64,000 nt of DNA from Tanytarsus gracilentus. Its lineage: Eukaryota; Arthropoda; Insecta; Diptera; Chironomidae. The stretch is from positions 496,001 through 560,000 of the forward strand of contig JAXRKN010000026.1 of assembly GCA_038502055.1 (NCBI GenBank). The letters are read 5' to 3'. Under the pieces are notes generated by a model that was not told where the DNA came from, did no database searches, and saw only the letters and a list, made by a program, of their open reading frames with translations. Shown piece by piece: positions 46,618 through 58,793 of this stretch. The translations under genes were made by a program, and so were the position numbers. Positions within the stretch are counted from its first letter, which is position 1; each line of letters starts with the position of its first letter.

Positions 46618-49600
46618 GTGAGTACCGCTCTTATTTTTTATATGAAAATTTTTTAAGGATCAAATGACAGTTAAATTTTAAAAATTGCGTGGGCCAAAAA
46701 AATCCATGAAAATGAAATTTTTTGTTTAAACTGCAAATTGAAAAAAAACCACACTTTTGAGATTTTTCTCTAATTGCTATTATTAGCTTTCCCCTCTTAC
46801 ACTCTTCTTATTCGCTCATACACCACCAAGCCAAAAAAAGACATTTCGGGTCAGCTCGATTGACTCGAGGAAAACTCTCGCGGCTTGCATGAAAAACAGA
46901 TTTCGTAAAGTTTGAGAAAAAACCGAAGAAATTTTTAAAAATAGCACAAAATAAAAATGTGGAGTGGTATTGAGAGTGACATCATCGTCAATGATCATGA
47001 GCGTGAAAAACTTCTCGATAGATATTTTCGTAACTTTCGATTCATAAATGCAAAATTTTCAATGAATAAGCGTTTGCTATATTTAAGCGGCATTTTGCAC
47101 ACATTCTAGTCTCATATCATCCCGACTCTTACTCCCGCAAGGAGTTGTCTTAATTATTGTTCTAGAAACAAAAAAAATAAAGTTGCGATGAAAATTTAAG
47201 AGAGTAAAAGGCACACAAGTGAAGAAGGAGAATATAGCTTGGTTCCACATTTTTTGTATAGCGACGAGCGAGAGGATCTCGCTTCGAGAATATGATGATC
47301 GGCATTTTTTGTAAAAATAATCGTGCCAGTCGTATCGCAGTTCATTCAAGTAAAATTCAGAATTCAACGGCGGCACAAATTAAAAAAACGGGCAATTCTA
47401 AGCGCGTTAAGGAAAAAGAAAATTGTCAACGTGGGAAGCGACATTTATCAGTTACATCAACAGTCATTAAGTGTAGTAAGTATATAGAGGGCCACGTGAT
47501 GACGAAATTTGATCGAGAAAATTTCAAATAAATTGAAAATCTTTCACCATCACATGTACATGATCGCGACTCTGTCTGTGTAGAGAACGCGGAACATTAT
47601 AAATTACACAAGAGTAAAAAAGTCTACAAAAAAAAGAAAAATCAAAAATATATCAAAACATTAATCCACAGAGTCTGATTCGAATAAATTAAAGAATGTG
47701 ATAAAGAAAGTCGATGGCAATAATACAAAGATGGCTGAACGAGGTGCTCAACGATCTAAGAGGGGTCATCAGAATCATCCCAAAAACATAGGCATACGTA
47801 CATCGAACGTACCAACCAGCGAAATAATTCAGGCACTTCGCGATGGACGGAACTTGGAGTCACTGTTTCAACATCAGCAATCCAGTGAGGGTGCGAGCGT
47901 TATCACGACGAGGTTAGCATGCGACGATGTGCAGGAGGTGATAGGCGATAATTTAAAATTAGATGTAAAAAACAAAGAAAATTCATCGTCATCCTCGATA
48001 TTGACTGAACACAACGAGAGAAAGTCAACAAATCCAAAGTCTTCCGACAATACTAAGAAAAGAAAAATTAAGTCAGCGCAAACGGACATTGTGAAGAATA
48101 TTCGATCGGCGGGCGATGGTGCGGAGAATATTAACGACGACGAGGACGACGAGATGGTTGAGCTTGCTAAGCTTAGATGTACCAGTGAGAGAACGGAAGT
48201 TGTGGCCGAGAGGGAAATCCGACGACAGAAGAAATGTGCCGACTATCCAGGACTCGCTTTCGGACGATCCATTTTTAGCTCTGACTCAATGATGAAATTT
48301 AACATTATTCGTAATGAGCTGCAGAACATTATGAATAATCAGCTTAGGAGGGTAAGACTCACTCTCGAATGCGATTCTTATTTTAGGGATTTTCTCGAGC
48401 TGCTCCCATTTTTCGCTACACACATTCTTCCCACACATGACTATATAGTGTGGAAAGTGCTCACGGAATAACTTGTGCATGTAGACATGAAGGAAACGCC
48501 CAAACTTATCACTCAATCTAAATTCTCCATTTTCACTCGCAAAAAAATTAGCGAAAAGTTAAATGATGAACACAAGATAAATTCGCTAAGCTTCTTCGAA
48601 ACTCTTCTTCTTGCTTTGAGTAAATATCGCAAAGAAATTTCTGTCGCCAGATAGCCTCAAAAAACTTTTCCTAAAGTAAACAAGACAATTTTTCTAAAAT
48701 TAAATTCACTCGATGATCCAATCGACATGAGATTTATGATGATGATCATTCGCATAGAAAAAAGTTCGTTAAACATAAGAATTTAAAACGCTTTTGAGGT
48801 TTTATGATGGAGAGAAAAAGTTTTAACATAACACACTCACACAAGTGCAGGGTAAATTGTAACGTTTTAAGCTAATGCTTGCTGCGTAGATAGTGTCACA
48901 TACGAACGCTATATAGCGAGAATATAACAGCCACATAAAACTTTGAGGTCAAGACAAAAGTGAAGAATTTCTCCCAAAGAGGTTTCGCCCATTTTTCGAT
49001 TGGATCATCAAATCATTCCGCGAGTGAATTTTCATTAAATTGCAGTGATAAATTGAACATTTCCATTAAATTAATTTTCACCAATTACGAGTTTGAGTTA
49101 ACCATTTTGCATTTATCGTATTTTAAGCTGGCAAAATTGTGAATTTGTGTTCATAAATCGTGTTTTAAGCGAATCAATATACAAGAGAGAGAAAAAAAAG
49201 TCAGTTTTGCGGTGTGCAAGAGTTAAGAAGAAGAAGCAAAAAAATTATATATTTTAGCCACTTGTTCTTTCGCGCTGGTGTAAAGTTCTTTAAGTTTATC
49301 AAAAAAAAAAGTTATCGCGTGACTCATTCCTTAAAAATGACGACACAATTGCAACAAGGCACACTCCTCGATGTCCTCAAAAAGAAAATGAGACAAACGA
49401 AAGAGGAGATGGAAAAATATAAGGATGAATGCGAGGAATTTAGTCGCAAATTTCAGCTCGAAGCCATGCGACGCGAGGAAGTAAGAGACATCTTTCTTTT
49501 TTTTCGGGGGGAAACACAAAAGAGATAATGATAATGATGTCACTCATTTACGGAAGACATAAATCTTAATGAAATTCATGCTGTTATGCCACAGCTTTAA

Positions 49601-52600
49601 ATTTTTATCTATTTAACAAAGTAGTAAAAAAAAGCCGATTAATAATCAAACCGAGAGCGATACCAATACAATTATTAATTGATAACTGTCGCACTTTTTT
49701 GGTGTATTTGTGACATTTTTCTATATTTGGCATAACATTTTTCATGTCGCATGTTTTATTAAAAATAACTTTCATCACGAGTCATTTGTGGTGTTTATGA
49801 TCGGAGCCGACAGAAGAAAAAAATAACAAATATGTCACCGTCATAAATATATTTTATCAATAAATTCGCTATGCAGGTACTTTTAAGTTAATCACTCCTG
49901 CCAAGGTGAAATTATGAGGCACCTTTTATCTGTGAAATAGTCACTCTCTAAATTCCATAAACGGTAAAGTCCGCTAAAGTCTCCTTTTTTTACTATATAT
50001 ACAACTATATTTTCATTATTACACTGAGTGCATGCCCAAAAACGGTCATATAGGCAATTTCAATGGGGGGGAAAAAATGTAAAATCTTTTAAAATTCTAA
50101 ATACACACAAATTACTCATTTTTCGCATATTCGCCAAAACGAGCGTGTTGAATTTTTTAAACAACATTAAAAATGCTCGGAAAGAATTTGTAAAACCATA
50201 GCAAAGTGCGCACGATGATCATTTCATTTCTTCTTCACTTCCCCTCCTCTAACGGTAATGACGAATTTAATATTTGGGAAAATCTTCTTGAGCTCAACGC
50301 ATTTTATGAATCAAAAAAGAGAAAGACACACAAAAAAAATCTCACCTAATTAATTTTGAGCGCACATTAAAAAATTTATTTCCATAATTTTCTATTTAGC
50401 TCGTAAAAAAATACTTTCAAGAGTTTACAAAGGATGATGTGTGTGTATATTATGTTGTTGCGAGAAGACAATAGACGAACTGTATGAATTCATTTCCATT
50501 CATCTACGAATCGATACAATTAAAGTTTAACATCCGGTAGTTGCACATATTTTTTTTTCGGAAATAAAGTCGATCGGTTCAATAATCTTCGTGAACAATA
50601 TTTTTAACTTTTTTTGACCATTTCGACATGCTTGCATGGTCGAATTGAATAAGTGAAGCCCTTTTTAACGAAATAATTTATTCGTAGTTAACGATCTCCT
50701 CCTATTAATTAAAGCGAGGTTGTAACAAAATCTAAACCGGACGGTTTGGAAAAATTTTGGAGAGTTTAATGTAAATACTTTATATATGATAAATTTACAT
50801 ATCGAGTGTTTTAAAGTTCTACAACTCAATTTAAAATAGATTCAATTTTATTAATTTCTTTAAAATTCCAAAGAATTTGTGGAAAATTCCAAATATTAAA
50901 ATTAATGCTCATTCATTACAAATATGTTCTCAAAAGAACACCATGACGTCACTTTTGACCTCGCCTTTCTCTCCCTCACACATTTTTTTATCTTTCTCTT
51001 CTTCTTTTTTACTACCGCACTGCTTAAAAGTTATTTTTCGCAGGCAATGTGCTCGCTAAAGAGTAAAGAAATTCTCTCTCACTCACTTCCATTCGAAACA
51101 ACCGGTTGAGATTTTTTTTTTGGCAATATGAATGAAGAAGTGTTACGAATTCTTTTCGCTTATATACAAAGCTCATTACTGTCTATTTATAAATGGCATA
51201 ATTTTCTCTTCGATCGGTTGTCATTATCTGGTTTTGGGAGAATATATACATGTGTAAAGTCATTTGATCCTTCCAAGTCATCGAATGTTAATTTATAAAT
51301 TTAATCCGATGAGAGATTAAGAGTAATTCATCGTTATTCAGCTTAACTGATAAAAATGCATTAAACTTTGCAGGCTGAATCAGAAGTCGCCGCTTTGAAT
51401 CGTCGTATTCAATTGTTGGAAGAGGATCTCGAACGTTCAGAAGAGCGTTTGGGTTCAGCTTCTGCCAAGTTGTCAGAGGCATCAGCCGCTGCTGATGAGT
51501 CTGAACGGTAAGTTTTTTCCGCTTTACTAATACTAAAAATTGATTGGGGTTAAAATGGATTGTGGGCAAATTTAAAAATGCAACGTTGTATTCATCCAGA
51601 ATTCGAAAAGCATTGGAGAACCGCACAAATATGGAAGACGATCGAGTGGCCATCCTAGAAGCGCAATTATCTCAAGCAAAACTTATTGCCGAGGAGGCTG
51701 ATAGGAAATACGAGGAGGTACAAAAATGTTTAAGGCTCGTCGAAATTGGTTAGGAAAATAATAAAATCGTCATTTTTTGGGATTTTTGGGAAGGAATAAA
51801 AAAAATAAAAACTAAAAAAAATTATATGCGACAATTATTAAAGTTAAAAATTTTCTACAGTGCACGTAAAGTTCTTGAGAATCGTTCACTTGCCGATGAA
51901 GAGCGTATGGATGCCCTTGAGAATCAATTGAAGGAAGCTCGCTTCATGGCTGAAGAAGCCGATAAGAAATACGATGAGGTTTTTAACTTGGCAAAACTTG
52001 ATTTGACTTAACACCCCCCTTAATTTTTCCTTAATTTGTTTTACTGTTTTTATACTTGCTGAATTGTTCGTTTTGATCTAACGACGACGATATCAAGATT
52101 TAAACCATTACTTGCCTTTTCAGTGCTATATGAATGCATAACAATAGCGCATTGTGAACGTTATCACTCATGTTTCTTAAATCAAACCTTAGCGGTCGTG
52201 ATAAAAAGAGAGATAATAATTATTTTACGAAAAAAAGCAATACACTCACACCGTTAAGATGTTAGATAGTGCAGCTAAACACTTTTTTCAGTTAGTTAAA
52301 TGATGTATGATGCACCTTCATAGATATTATCGAATGCCTTATACTGTGCTCTATGAATTTTTTAGAAATTAATCATTTAAAAACTTTCAATATTTTATAC
52401 ATGCCTGATAAATAAATTGAGATAAACTAGTTGAAAAAAAAACTATTTGACCGTTATAATTTTGAAAAAACTTTCAGCTGAAATTTTCATATTTAAAACT
52501 ACGGTGCTAACATATCAAACATGTTGCAAAGAACATTTCAATGTGGGCATTGTCCTACTCTCTTTTTGAATTTCGCTCAATGATAAAATGGCACTTCCGG

Positions 52601-55600
52601 AAATGAGAAAAAACGAGATTTTGTTCTTGTTCTCTGGGTGCACATAAAAAAGCAAGAAAATATTTTTTAAATTGTTAATTTACGAAAATCAAAAAATTCA
52701 GCATGAGAAAAAATATTCACAACCTTAATAAAGATTTGTAATAAAAATAATTACAGATAATTTTTTTCTGCTCTTATTAAACTTCTTTTTTTGCGTGGTC
52801 GAATTTCAGGAAAGTTGATTTTTCAGTCTGTGGATTTTATCGTTAACTCTTTTTTTATTACGCGATGTGTCTAGCACGCATTAATCTAAATAGAGGCAAT
52901 TTTTCTACAACTGCTCTCTCCATTTAAAGTCTGCTTTGCGATCTTGAATACATTTCATATCATAAACGCAATATTCATGCCAAATATGGACGCACATGTC
53001 TATTGGCATTCACAAATGATTCACAGAACTGATAAAATCAACTTTCGGCTTGTAACAACATCGCAAAGAGTTTTACATAAGTTTTTTTTCGTGTGTTCCA
53101 ATCAATAAATTTTGATCTGTTGCTACTAATACCCATAACGATCGTTGTTTTTTCGGAGCTTCAATAATGATTTTTTGCCGACTTGTTCACATTCCAAAAT
53201 AAATGACTCTCTTTATTTTTCATAATGAAACTCGATGCTAGGTTGCTCGTAAATTGGCTATGGTAGAAGCTGATCTCGAACGTGCCGAAGAGCGTGCAGA
53301 AGCTGGTGAAGCGTAAGCACTGCCTTTGAGAAATTACTTTCGTGTTTTGATCCTCTTGAGATTTTTTTGTCGCTTTAATTAACTTTTTTTAAAACAGGTG
53401 TGTGAAAGATTTTTGAGAGTTTGATGAGGTATTGAGGATTAGATTTAAATTAATCCGAGGATTAATTTAATAATGTCTTAAGACCAATTTGAAAAATTAA
53501 TGTCATCCTCATTACCACATCAAGCTTTAATTATCTCTTTTTCACACCTAAAACTCTGTTCAATGTCATTCTAAACTAATTGAAAATGATTTTTTTTGCG
53601 AATATTTTCCTAACCAAATTCTGCAAGTAAGTGACGTGAGAACTTTGAATTTAATGACTAATCCGTTTGTTGTGTTTTATTGCATATGCGCAATTAATTT
53701 CTTAACACTTGTCGCTATGGACATCAGGTCGCTCGAAAATTGGTGCTGATGGAGCAAGATTTAGAACGTTCAGAAGAAAAGGTCGAGCTTAGCGAGAGGT
53801 TTGTATAGAAATTTTCCCTTGACGCTTTTAGCTTTAAGCGATTTTTACCTTATTTAATTGACTCCGTATTGATATTCAATCTTGAAACTTGAATTTGATA
53901 CCTTTAAGGTTTATTAAATGTGGTGTTTTGCTTGACGTACTTTGTATCACGCGTGCACTATATCAATGTCGAGATTTTAACATTTTTCTCTCTCATTTTT
54001 TTCACAGTAAAATTGTTGAACTTGAAGAAGAACTCCGTGTCGTAGGCAACAACTTGAAATCCTTGGAAGTTTCAGAAGAAAAGGTAAATTTGATTTTTCT
54101 TCTCCCCCCGCTAGGAAACCAAAAGTGTGGTAAAATTCAGAATAAATTTGCCAAATTTTACTTCGACAAATAGTTTTTAAATTGAAATAATTAAAAATAA
54201 TTTAAAAATTCAGGCCAACCAACGCGAAGAAGAATATAAGAACCAAATCAAAACTCTCACAACTCGTCTAAAGGAGGTTTGTCATCACTTTAATGATGAT
54301 CGCGTGTTGCTTACGCATTTTGTGACGATGAGATTGTTTTTACAAGTTGTGTCGAAAAATCTTCGAACTAACATTTTTTTTCTCATTTTGCCTTTTAAAC
54401 TCTTTTATGACCCTCCAAAAATGCCCATTAACATTGTTGTTGTTGTTTTTTTGTTAATTAATCATGAAAATTGGAAAATCGCAGGCCACACAAAGGGAAG
54501 AGACGTTTGAAGGTCAAGCAAGAATACTGGGACAAAACTTTAAGGAGGTATAAGCGATAAATCCAACAAACAATTGACTATGTAGAAATATTCTCAGTAG
54601 ACTTTAAGTGTTGCATCATTCAACTATTGTATGAGAAAATTTAATTTTTTATTTCGGGAATTTGTGATTGTTTTCTCTTCACATCTTGATTGGAGTTTTG
54701 TGGGTTGAAATGTGTAAGTGGACGTGAATGTTTAACCTCAATTGATTGAGTTGGTTTTTACTAAGAAAAAGTTCGTTACAAAAATATTTGAATAATTTTG
54801 TATCGTGACAATTTTACGTTCCACTCGACATAAAATTTCACCCATCAAACCAACTAAAGATCTCTATACTTCAATCATCTCTATAGTGACACCATAATTA
54901 ATTTTTTTAGCATGATATTTTATCTTATCTATCTCGCATATCAAAAAAAGTTTGTCAACATAATCATATTGCTACGATGACGTCACTCACTATAACCGGC
55001 GACAAAAACCACGTATTTTGGCAAATTATTCTCTCTTAATAGCAACAAATTTTTTATTAAAAAAAAACTTTTCATCACCACAAATAAAAAGGCAAATGCA
55101 TCCCATGAAAGTACTGAAGCGAAAGTTCATCAGATGAACGAGAAGCTAGCTGCTGTAAGTGATTATCAAGCGACAGAATTGCAAATACAAAAAACTCTTC
55201 TTTATACATTTTAGTTTTTAAGTTTCTCACATTAAAATTCAGTGGTAGTCAGTATTAAGCTTTCACACAAAATTCGAATTCTTAATTCTTATTGTTTGCC
55301 AAAATGTCAAATGAAAAAAAACGAAGAACTTTTCCGAATATTTTAATTCAAAAAAAAAACTTTGGTGAGAAACGTTCAGTTTGCTCTCATTAGATTAAGG
55401 GAAATTTGCTAAAATACTCATCTACGCCAAGATGAAAATTAACATAGAAATTAAAAAATAGTTTAGTGGAATTAAAATTACGGTGATGGATTTAGAAAGT
55501 GGAAATTTATTAAATATTCAATTTTATAGAGTTTGAATTTTAATAAATTTTCCCCTCAAAACAGGTGAAAGAATGCATGCATTATTTTGAGTGTAGTTTT

Positions 55601-58600
55601 TGAGTTTTTTTGTGCTTTAAACGCTTGCTAAAAAATCCATAAAAATTCTTTCGTCTAATAAAAATTTTCTTCTTCTTAACTCTAATAAAGGCCGAAGCCC
55701 GTGCTGAATTTGCTGAGCGTTCCGTTCAAAAATTGCAGAAGGAAGTCGACAGACTCGAAGGTATGGAAATGTGTTCATTAAAAATTTGTTTAAATCCTGT
55801 AATTTATAACAAAACAATTTTCTTAAAAGTTATTTTTGGATTTAGTGTGAAATTTTTTATTTTCAAAAATTTTAATGGAAAATTAAATTTGTGTGTTGCT
55901 AAATTAAATTTTTTTCCTTTAAAAACTCAAAATTAATTTTTTTAAATTATAAATTTAGTTATAATTTTTTTGCTAATGATTTTAAATTTTTTTATTTTTA
56001 TGTTTTCCTTTGGTGTGATTGCTTAAATGTTGTATTTACTGCCTCGATAAAAAACGCCATGCGATTTTAAATTTGTGTGAAAATGCAGACGACCTATTGC
56101 TTGAGCGTACAAAGAACAAGATGCTTCAGGAAGAAATGGAAACTACCCTACACGACATTCAGAACATGTAAAACTTAGGTGGCCACCATCCATAACACTT
56201 TGCAACTAATCAAAAAAGAGAGTTCTTAGAAACACCAGATTTTATTTAAAAAGAGAGACAAACTTTTTTCTTAATTATTATAAAAAAAAGCAAAATCAAA
56301 GACATTTTGAGCAATTGCCATTCCGTCTTTTTAAATAATGTTTCCATTTTACGACTCGTATTTTTTTTTAATTGAAACCTTGTTTTTAAAATAGAAAATT
56401 ATTCAAATGCAATTCACAAAAACATTTCCTTATAATTCCATTTTAATATATATTGAAAGGCATTGATCAAAAGTATTTTTCGTCTCAGAAAAGCATTAAA
56501 ATCATTTCCATTTTAAGCGCATATGTATTTGGTAGGATTTAAAGATTTTTCTTGTTATATCATATAAAAAAAGACATTCTGTATTTTCTTAAAATAATTA
56601 AAATATTTTTAATATTTTACTTTTAAAAAAGTTTTGCATTTATAAGGCGACTAAGTTCAGGCAAAAGATGGCGATCCTCCTTCAAAAGAGAGGACTTTTA
56701 TCCCTTCCATTGCCAGTTAATCGTTAGAGGAATGCAAATTATTTTTTATACTAATTAACAATTTATTTCTGCAATTCGGCGAATTTTCATGTTTTCACTC
56801 TCTTTTTTATTCGATTTGAACTTTAATCAACCTTTTATCGATGATTTAAGATGAAAAACTTGATGGAAATTATTACGCACACAATTTGAGACACAAGTGC
56901 ATTTTACTAATATCATATTTTTTTTATAATCAAAAAAATCGACGATAAAAATGTTAAATTATGTTTTCTTTTTCAACTCTACGGTAAAGAACAATAAAAA
57001 TTTTAATGAAAAAGTCAAAATGTAAATTTTGTAAAATAACTCTCGCAAAAACGTTCTGTGTTCCACCTCTAATGCTTTTTGAGTTGAAATTAATTTTTTG
57101 CTTCTTTAACTTCAAATTTAAAGATGAACTGATCGTAGCGAAAGAACACTTTGCCGAAATCGGTGACGATCTTGACTTTACATTCGTTGATCTTATCGAT
57201 GGAATTGAACCAATTTGGACATACCGCCGTCAGAAGCCTCCAACACCACCACCAAAGGAACCATCACCGCCAAAGATTGTTGCGGCAGTGCCTGGTGCAG
57301 AGGGTGAAGTGGTGGTTGAGGGTGTAGTTGTAAGTGCTGATGGACTCGTGGTTGAAGGTGCCGCACCAGCCGCTCCAAAAGAACCGTCACCATTTGAACT
57401 TAACAAGCACTTCCCACCTGATGGTGCTGAAGTTCCATTCGTAAAGTCATTCGAGACTGAGGCGGCAGCACCAAGTCCTGCACCTGAAGAAAAACCAGCT
57501 GAACCCACACCAGCACCAGAAGAACCACCAAAAGAAGAGGCTCCAGCTGAAGCAGTCACTGAAGCTCCCGCAGCAGAAGAAGCAGCACCAGCAGCTGTTG
57601 AAGAAACTGCACCAGTCGAAGCTGCCCCGGCCGAAGAAGCTCCACCAGCAGAAGCTTAAATGAATGGACTTTACTAGCATGACTTTTAGGAATAACGATG
57701 AACTGCTTTTTTATACACGCAAATATAACGCTTTTCTAACGCCCTGAGACTCTTCCAAAAAATTATTTAAACTTTTTCGGTTAATTTTCACACTTTCAAT
57801 TTTTATATCTTTTCAAAAATTACGAAAAATTCAGACGAGCTTGTTTCCGAGAAGGAGAAGTACAGAGAAATTGGAGACGACCTCGACACCGCCTTCGTCG
57901 AGCTTATCCTCAAGGATTAAGCAGCGAACTGATGTCAGCCACAAGTCTCTGGACACCCGCGTATCTATGGAAATCGTCATTTTCTTCAAAAAAAAATATC
58001 TATGTCTTTTGAAACTAGCAATTCTAACACAATTTCAACAACAGAGTCTCAAACATATCTTTTCACTTTAATATCGAATTTGGCAATTTTAAAAAGAAAA
58101 AACTTTGATGTACATATATGTTATCGAAAAATTTTTTGCTAAGATATTTTACGTTGTTTTAAAATTCCTTTTGGCCATGGTAGAAAATCCTAAACTGTGG
58201 ACAGTCGGACGAGAAAGTCGAAAACTGCAAATTGATTCTTTCTTCGATGATTTAGAGAAAAGAAACTGTAAGAGTTGTCGTTTATTTAATTAGCCAATAC
58301 TTAATTTTAAGCTACATCATCCTGCAAATAGTATGAAAGAATATCTGAATGAAGTTATGCACGCATAATTTGATTTTAGAACATAAAAAACATTTCTGGA
58401 ATAAAGGAGAAGTTTTATTATTTAAAATTATTTTATTTTACTTTATTTTGCACTTTCAGTAGAATTTTTTTTTGATTTTTTTATGAGTAAGTTTTTTGGT
58501 ATTTTGAAAGTTTTGTTTGTGAAAAAATCCCAATGAAAAACGTTTAATTTTTTTTAAAAATCAACTCATATAAATTTGTGTCTTTACTACAATTTTAGCA

Positions 58601-58793
58601 GAGACACGATTCTGTAAGATTTTATTTTAAACGTTTTTAATGTGGTGCATTTAATATGAATTTAAATTTATAAAAATAGCCTTCAAATATATTTGTTATG
58701 ACATTTTTAGAGGAGCTTGTACACGAGAGAGCAAAATTCAAAGCTGTCGCTAATCAACTCGAACTTACCTTCCATGATCTCCACGGATGTTAG
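46378..58793 (+). CDS. Tm1: Tropomyosin 1, multi-promoter, multi-isoform gene
   Basis: First exons: 46378-46617 (muscle, 80 codons), 47731-48351 (atypical), 49337-49480 (cytoplasmic). Shared core: 51374-51507 (134 nt), 51600-51717 or 51861-51978 (118), 53242-53312 or 53728-53798 (71), 54008-54083 (76), one of 54214-54276, 54485-54547 or 55092-55154 (63), 55691-55760 (70). Last exon: 56089-56171, 57124-57659, 57835-57920 or 58711-58793. The exon sizes 134/118/71/76/63/70 are the standard animal tropomyosin pattern. The muscle form with the first, third or fourth tail is 284-285 aa, the cytoplasmic form 252 aa and the troponin-H form 435 aa. It forms a parallel coiled coil on actin that regulates myosin access. 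The MDAIKKKMQAMKLEKDNA start and the heptads are unmistakable. Confidence 0.95.
47731..48351 (+). CDS. Tm1: Atypical Tm1 (Tm1-I/C type) N-terminal exon
   Basis: A 207-codon open frame starting MAERGAQRSKRG lies inside the Tm1 intron and ends RNELQNIMNNQLRR at a GTAAGA donor in phase 0, so it joins the shared 134-nt exon as the other first exons do. The N-terminal part is polar, low-complexity and acidic in the middle; the last about 30 residues (AFGRSIFSSDSMMKFNIIRN) look structured. In Drosophila the Tm1-I/C isoform has a long unique N-terminus, binds kinesin-1 heavy chain and is needed for oskar mRNA transport. The position and C-terminal sequence make this its counterpart. A start-stop ATGTGA is 35 bases upstream. 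Confidence 0.8.
49337..49480 (+). CDS. Tm1: Tm1 cytoplasmic first exon
   Basis: 48 codons starting MTTQLQQGTLLDVLKKKM and ending RREE before GTAAGA. This matches the N-terminus of short, 252-residue cytoskeletal insect tropomyosin. It has its own 5'UTR just upstream, so a third promoter lies before 49337, with a TATATA string near 48911. Confidence 0.9.
49481..51373. other. Tm1 intron before the shared core
   Basis: No exon is seen. A MEF2-type box CTATTTATAA is at 51183-51192, 190 bases before the core exon. The rest is AT-rich. Confidence 0.45.
51600..51978 (+). CDS. Tm1: Tm1 mutually exclusive 118-nt exon pair
   Basis: 51600-51717 (RKALENRTNMEDDRVAILEA) and 51861-51978 (RKVLENRSLADEERMDALEN) are the same length, the same phase and similar in sequence, ending KYEE and KYDE. 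Each can join the exons at 51374-51507 and 53242/53728 in frame. Using both in one transcript would duplicate the segment, so they are expected to be alternatives. Confidence 0.9.
51979..53241. other. Tm1 intron
   Basis: AT-rich intron of about 1.26 kb between the 118-nt and 71-nt exon pairs. No further exon copy was found by eye. Confidence 0.5.
53242..53798 (+). CDS. Tm1: Tm1 mutually exclusive 71-nt exon pair
   Basis: 53242-53312 (VARKLAMVEADLERAEER) and 53728-53798 (VARKLVLMEQDLERSEEK) match in length and phase and align residue for residue. Both donors and acceptors are good (GTAAGC, GTTTGT; GCTAG, CATCAG). Confidence 0.92.
54214..55154 (+). CDS. Tm1: Tm1 triplet of mutually exclusive 63-nt exons
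   Basis: Three exons of exactly 63 nt, all phase 0: 54214-54276 (ANQREEEYKNQIKTLTTRLK), 54485-54547 (ATQREETFEGQARILGQNFK) and 55092-55154 (ANASHESTEAKVHQMNEKLA). Each starts with Ala in the same heptad position and is followed by a GT donor. The first two are clear duplicates; the third is more diverged. They occupy the exon-7 position, just before the conserved 70-nt exon. Confidence 0.88.
56089..56171 (+). CDS. Tm1: Tm1 terminal exon a
   Basis: 83 nt after AATGCAG encode DDLLLERTKNKMLQEEMETT and end LHDIQNM, then TAA. This tail type is common in insect Tm1 isoforms. Confidence 0.9.
56172..57123. other. Tm1 3'UTR of terminal exon a, then intron
   Basis: AT-rich. It includes probable 3'UTR of the first tail and the intron to the troponin-H exon. 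No other gene is seen. Confidence 0.5.
57124..57659 (+). CDS. Tm1: Tm1 troponin-H terminal exon
   Basis: Following AAATTTAAAG, the exon first encodes a normal tropomyosin end (DELIVAKEHFAEIGDDLDFT ... LIDGIEPIW). It then runs into about 140 residues rich in Pro, Ala, Glu and Val (PPTPPPKEPSPP, EEKPAEPTPAPEEPPKEEAP) ending PPAEA. This is the heavy troponin-H/TnH tail known from insect flight-muscle tropomyosin, which projects from the thin filament and in Drosophila binds glutathione S-transferase 2. Confidence 0.93.
57835..57920 (+). CDS. Tm1: Tm1 terminal exon c (muscle tail)
   Basis: 86 nt after AATTCAG encode DELVSEKEKYREIGDDLDTA and end FVELILKD, the canonical muscle tropomyosin C-terminus. 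It is paralogous to the start of the troponin-H exon. Confidence 0.92.
58184..58293 (+). CDS. Tm1: Possible extra Tm1 terminal exon
   Basis: CCATGGTAG at 58175-58183 would serve as a weak acceptor. The following frame, in tropomyosin phase 1, encodes ENPKLWTVGRESRKLQIDSF, then FDDLEKRN, ending CRLFN and TAG. The charged, helix-prone sequence and position between two real tails suggest an exon, but the polypyrimidine tract is poor and similarity to tropomyosin tails is weak. It could be 3'UTR of the previous tail. Confidence 0.3.
58711..58793 (+). CDS. Tm1: Tm1 terminal exon d
   Basis: 83 nt after ATTTTTAG encode EELVHERAKFKAVANQLELT and end FHDLHGC, then TAG. This is the same length as terminal exon a and looks like a cytoskeletal-type tropomyosin tail. 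Confidence 0.88.

Noticed and set aside
47292..47531. 79-residue frame upstream of the atypical Tm1 exon
   Set aside because: Starts in 5'UTR-like sequence, has no recognised domain and no donor that joins Tm1 in frame; at most an upstream ORF.
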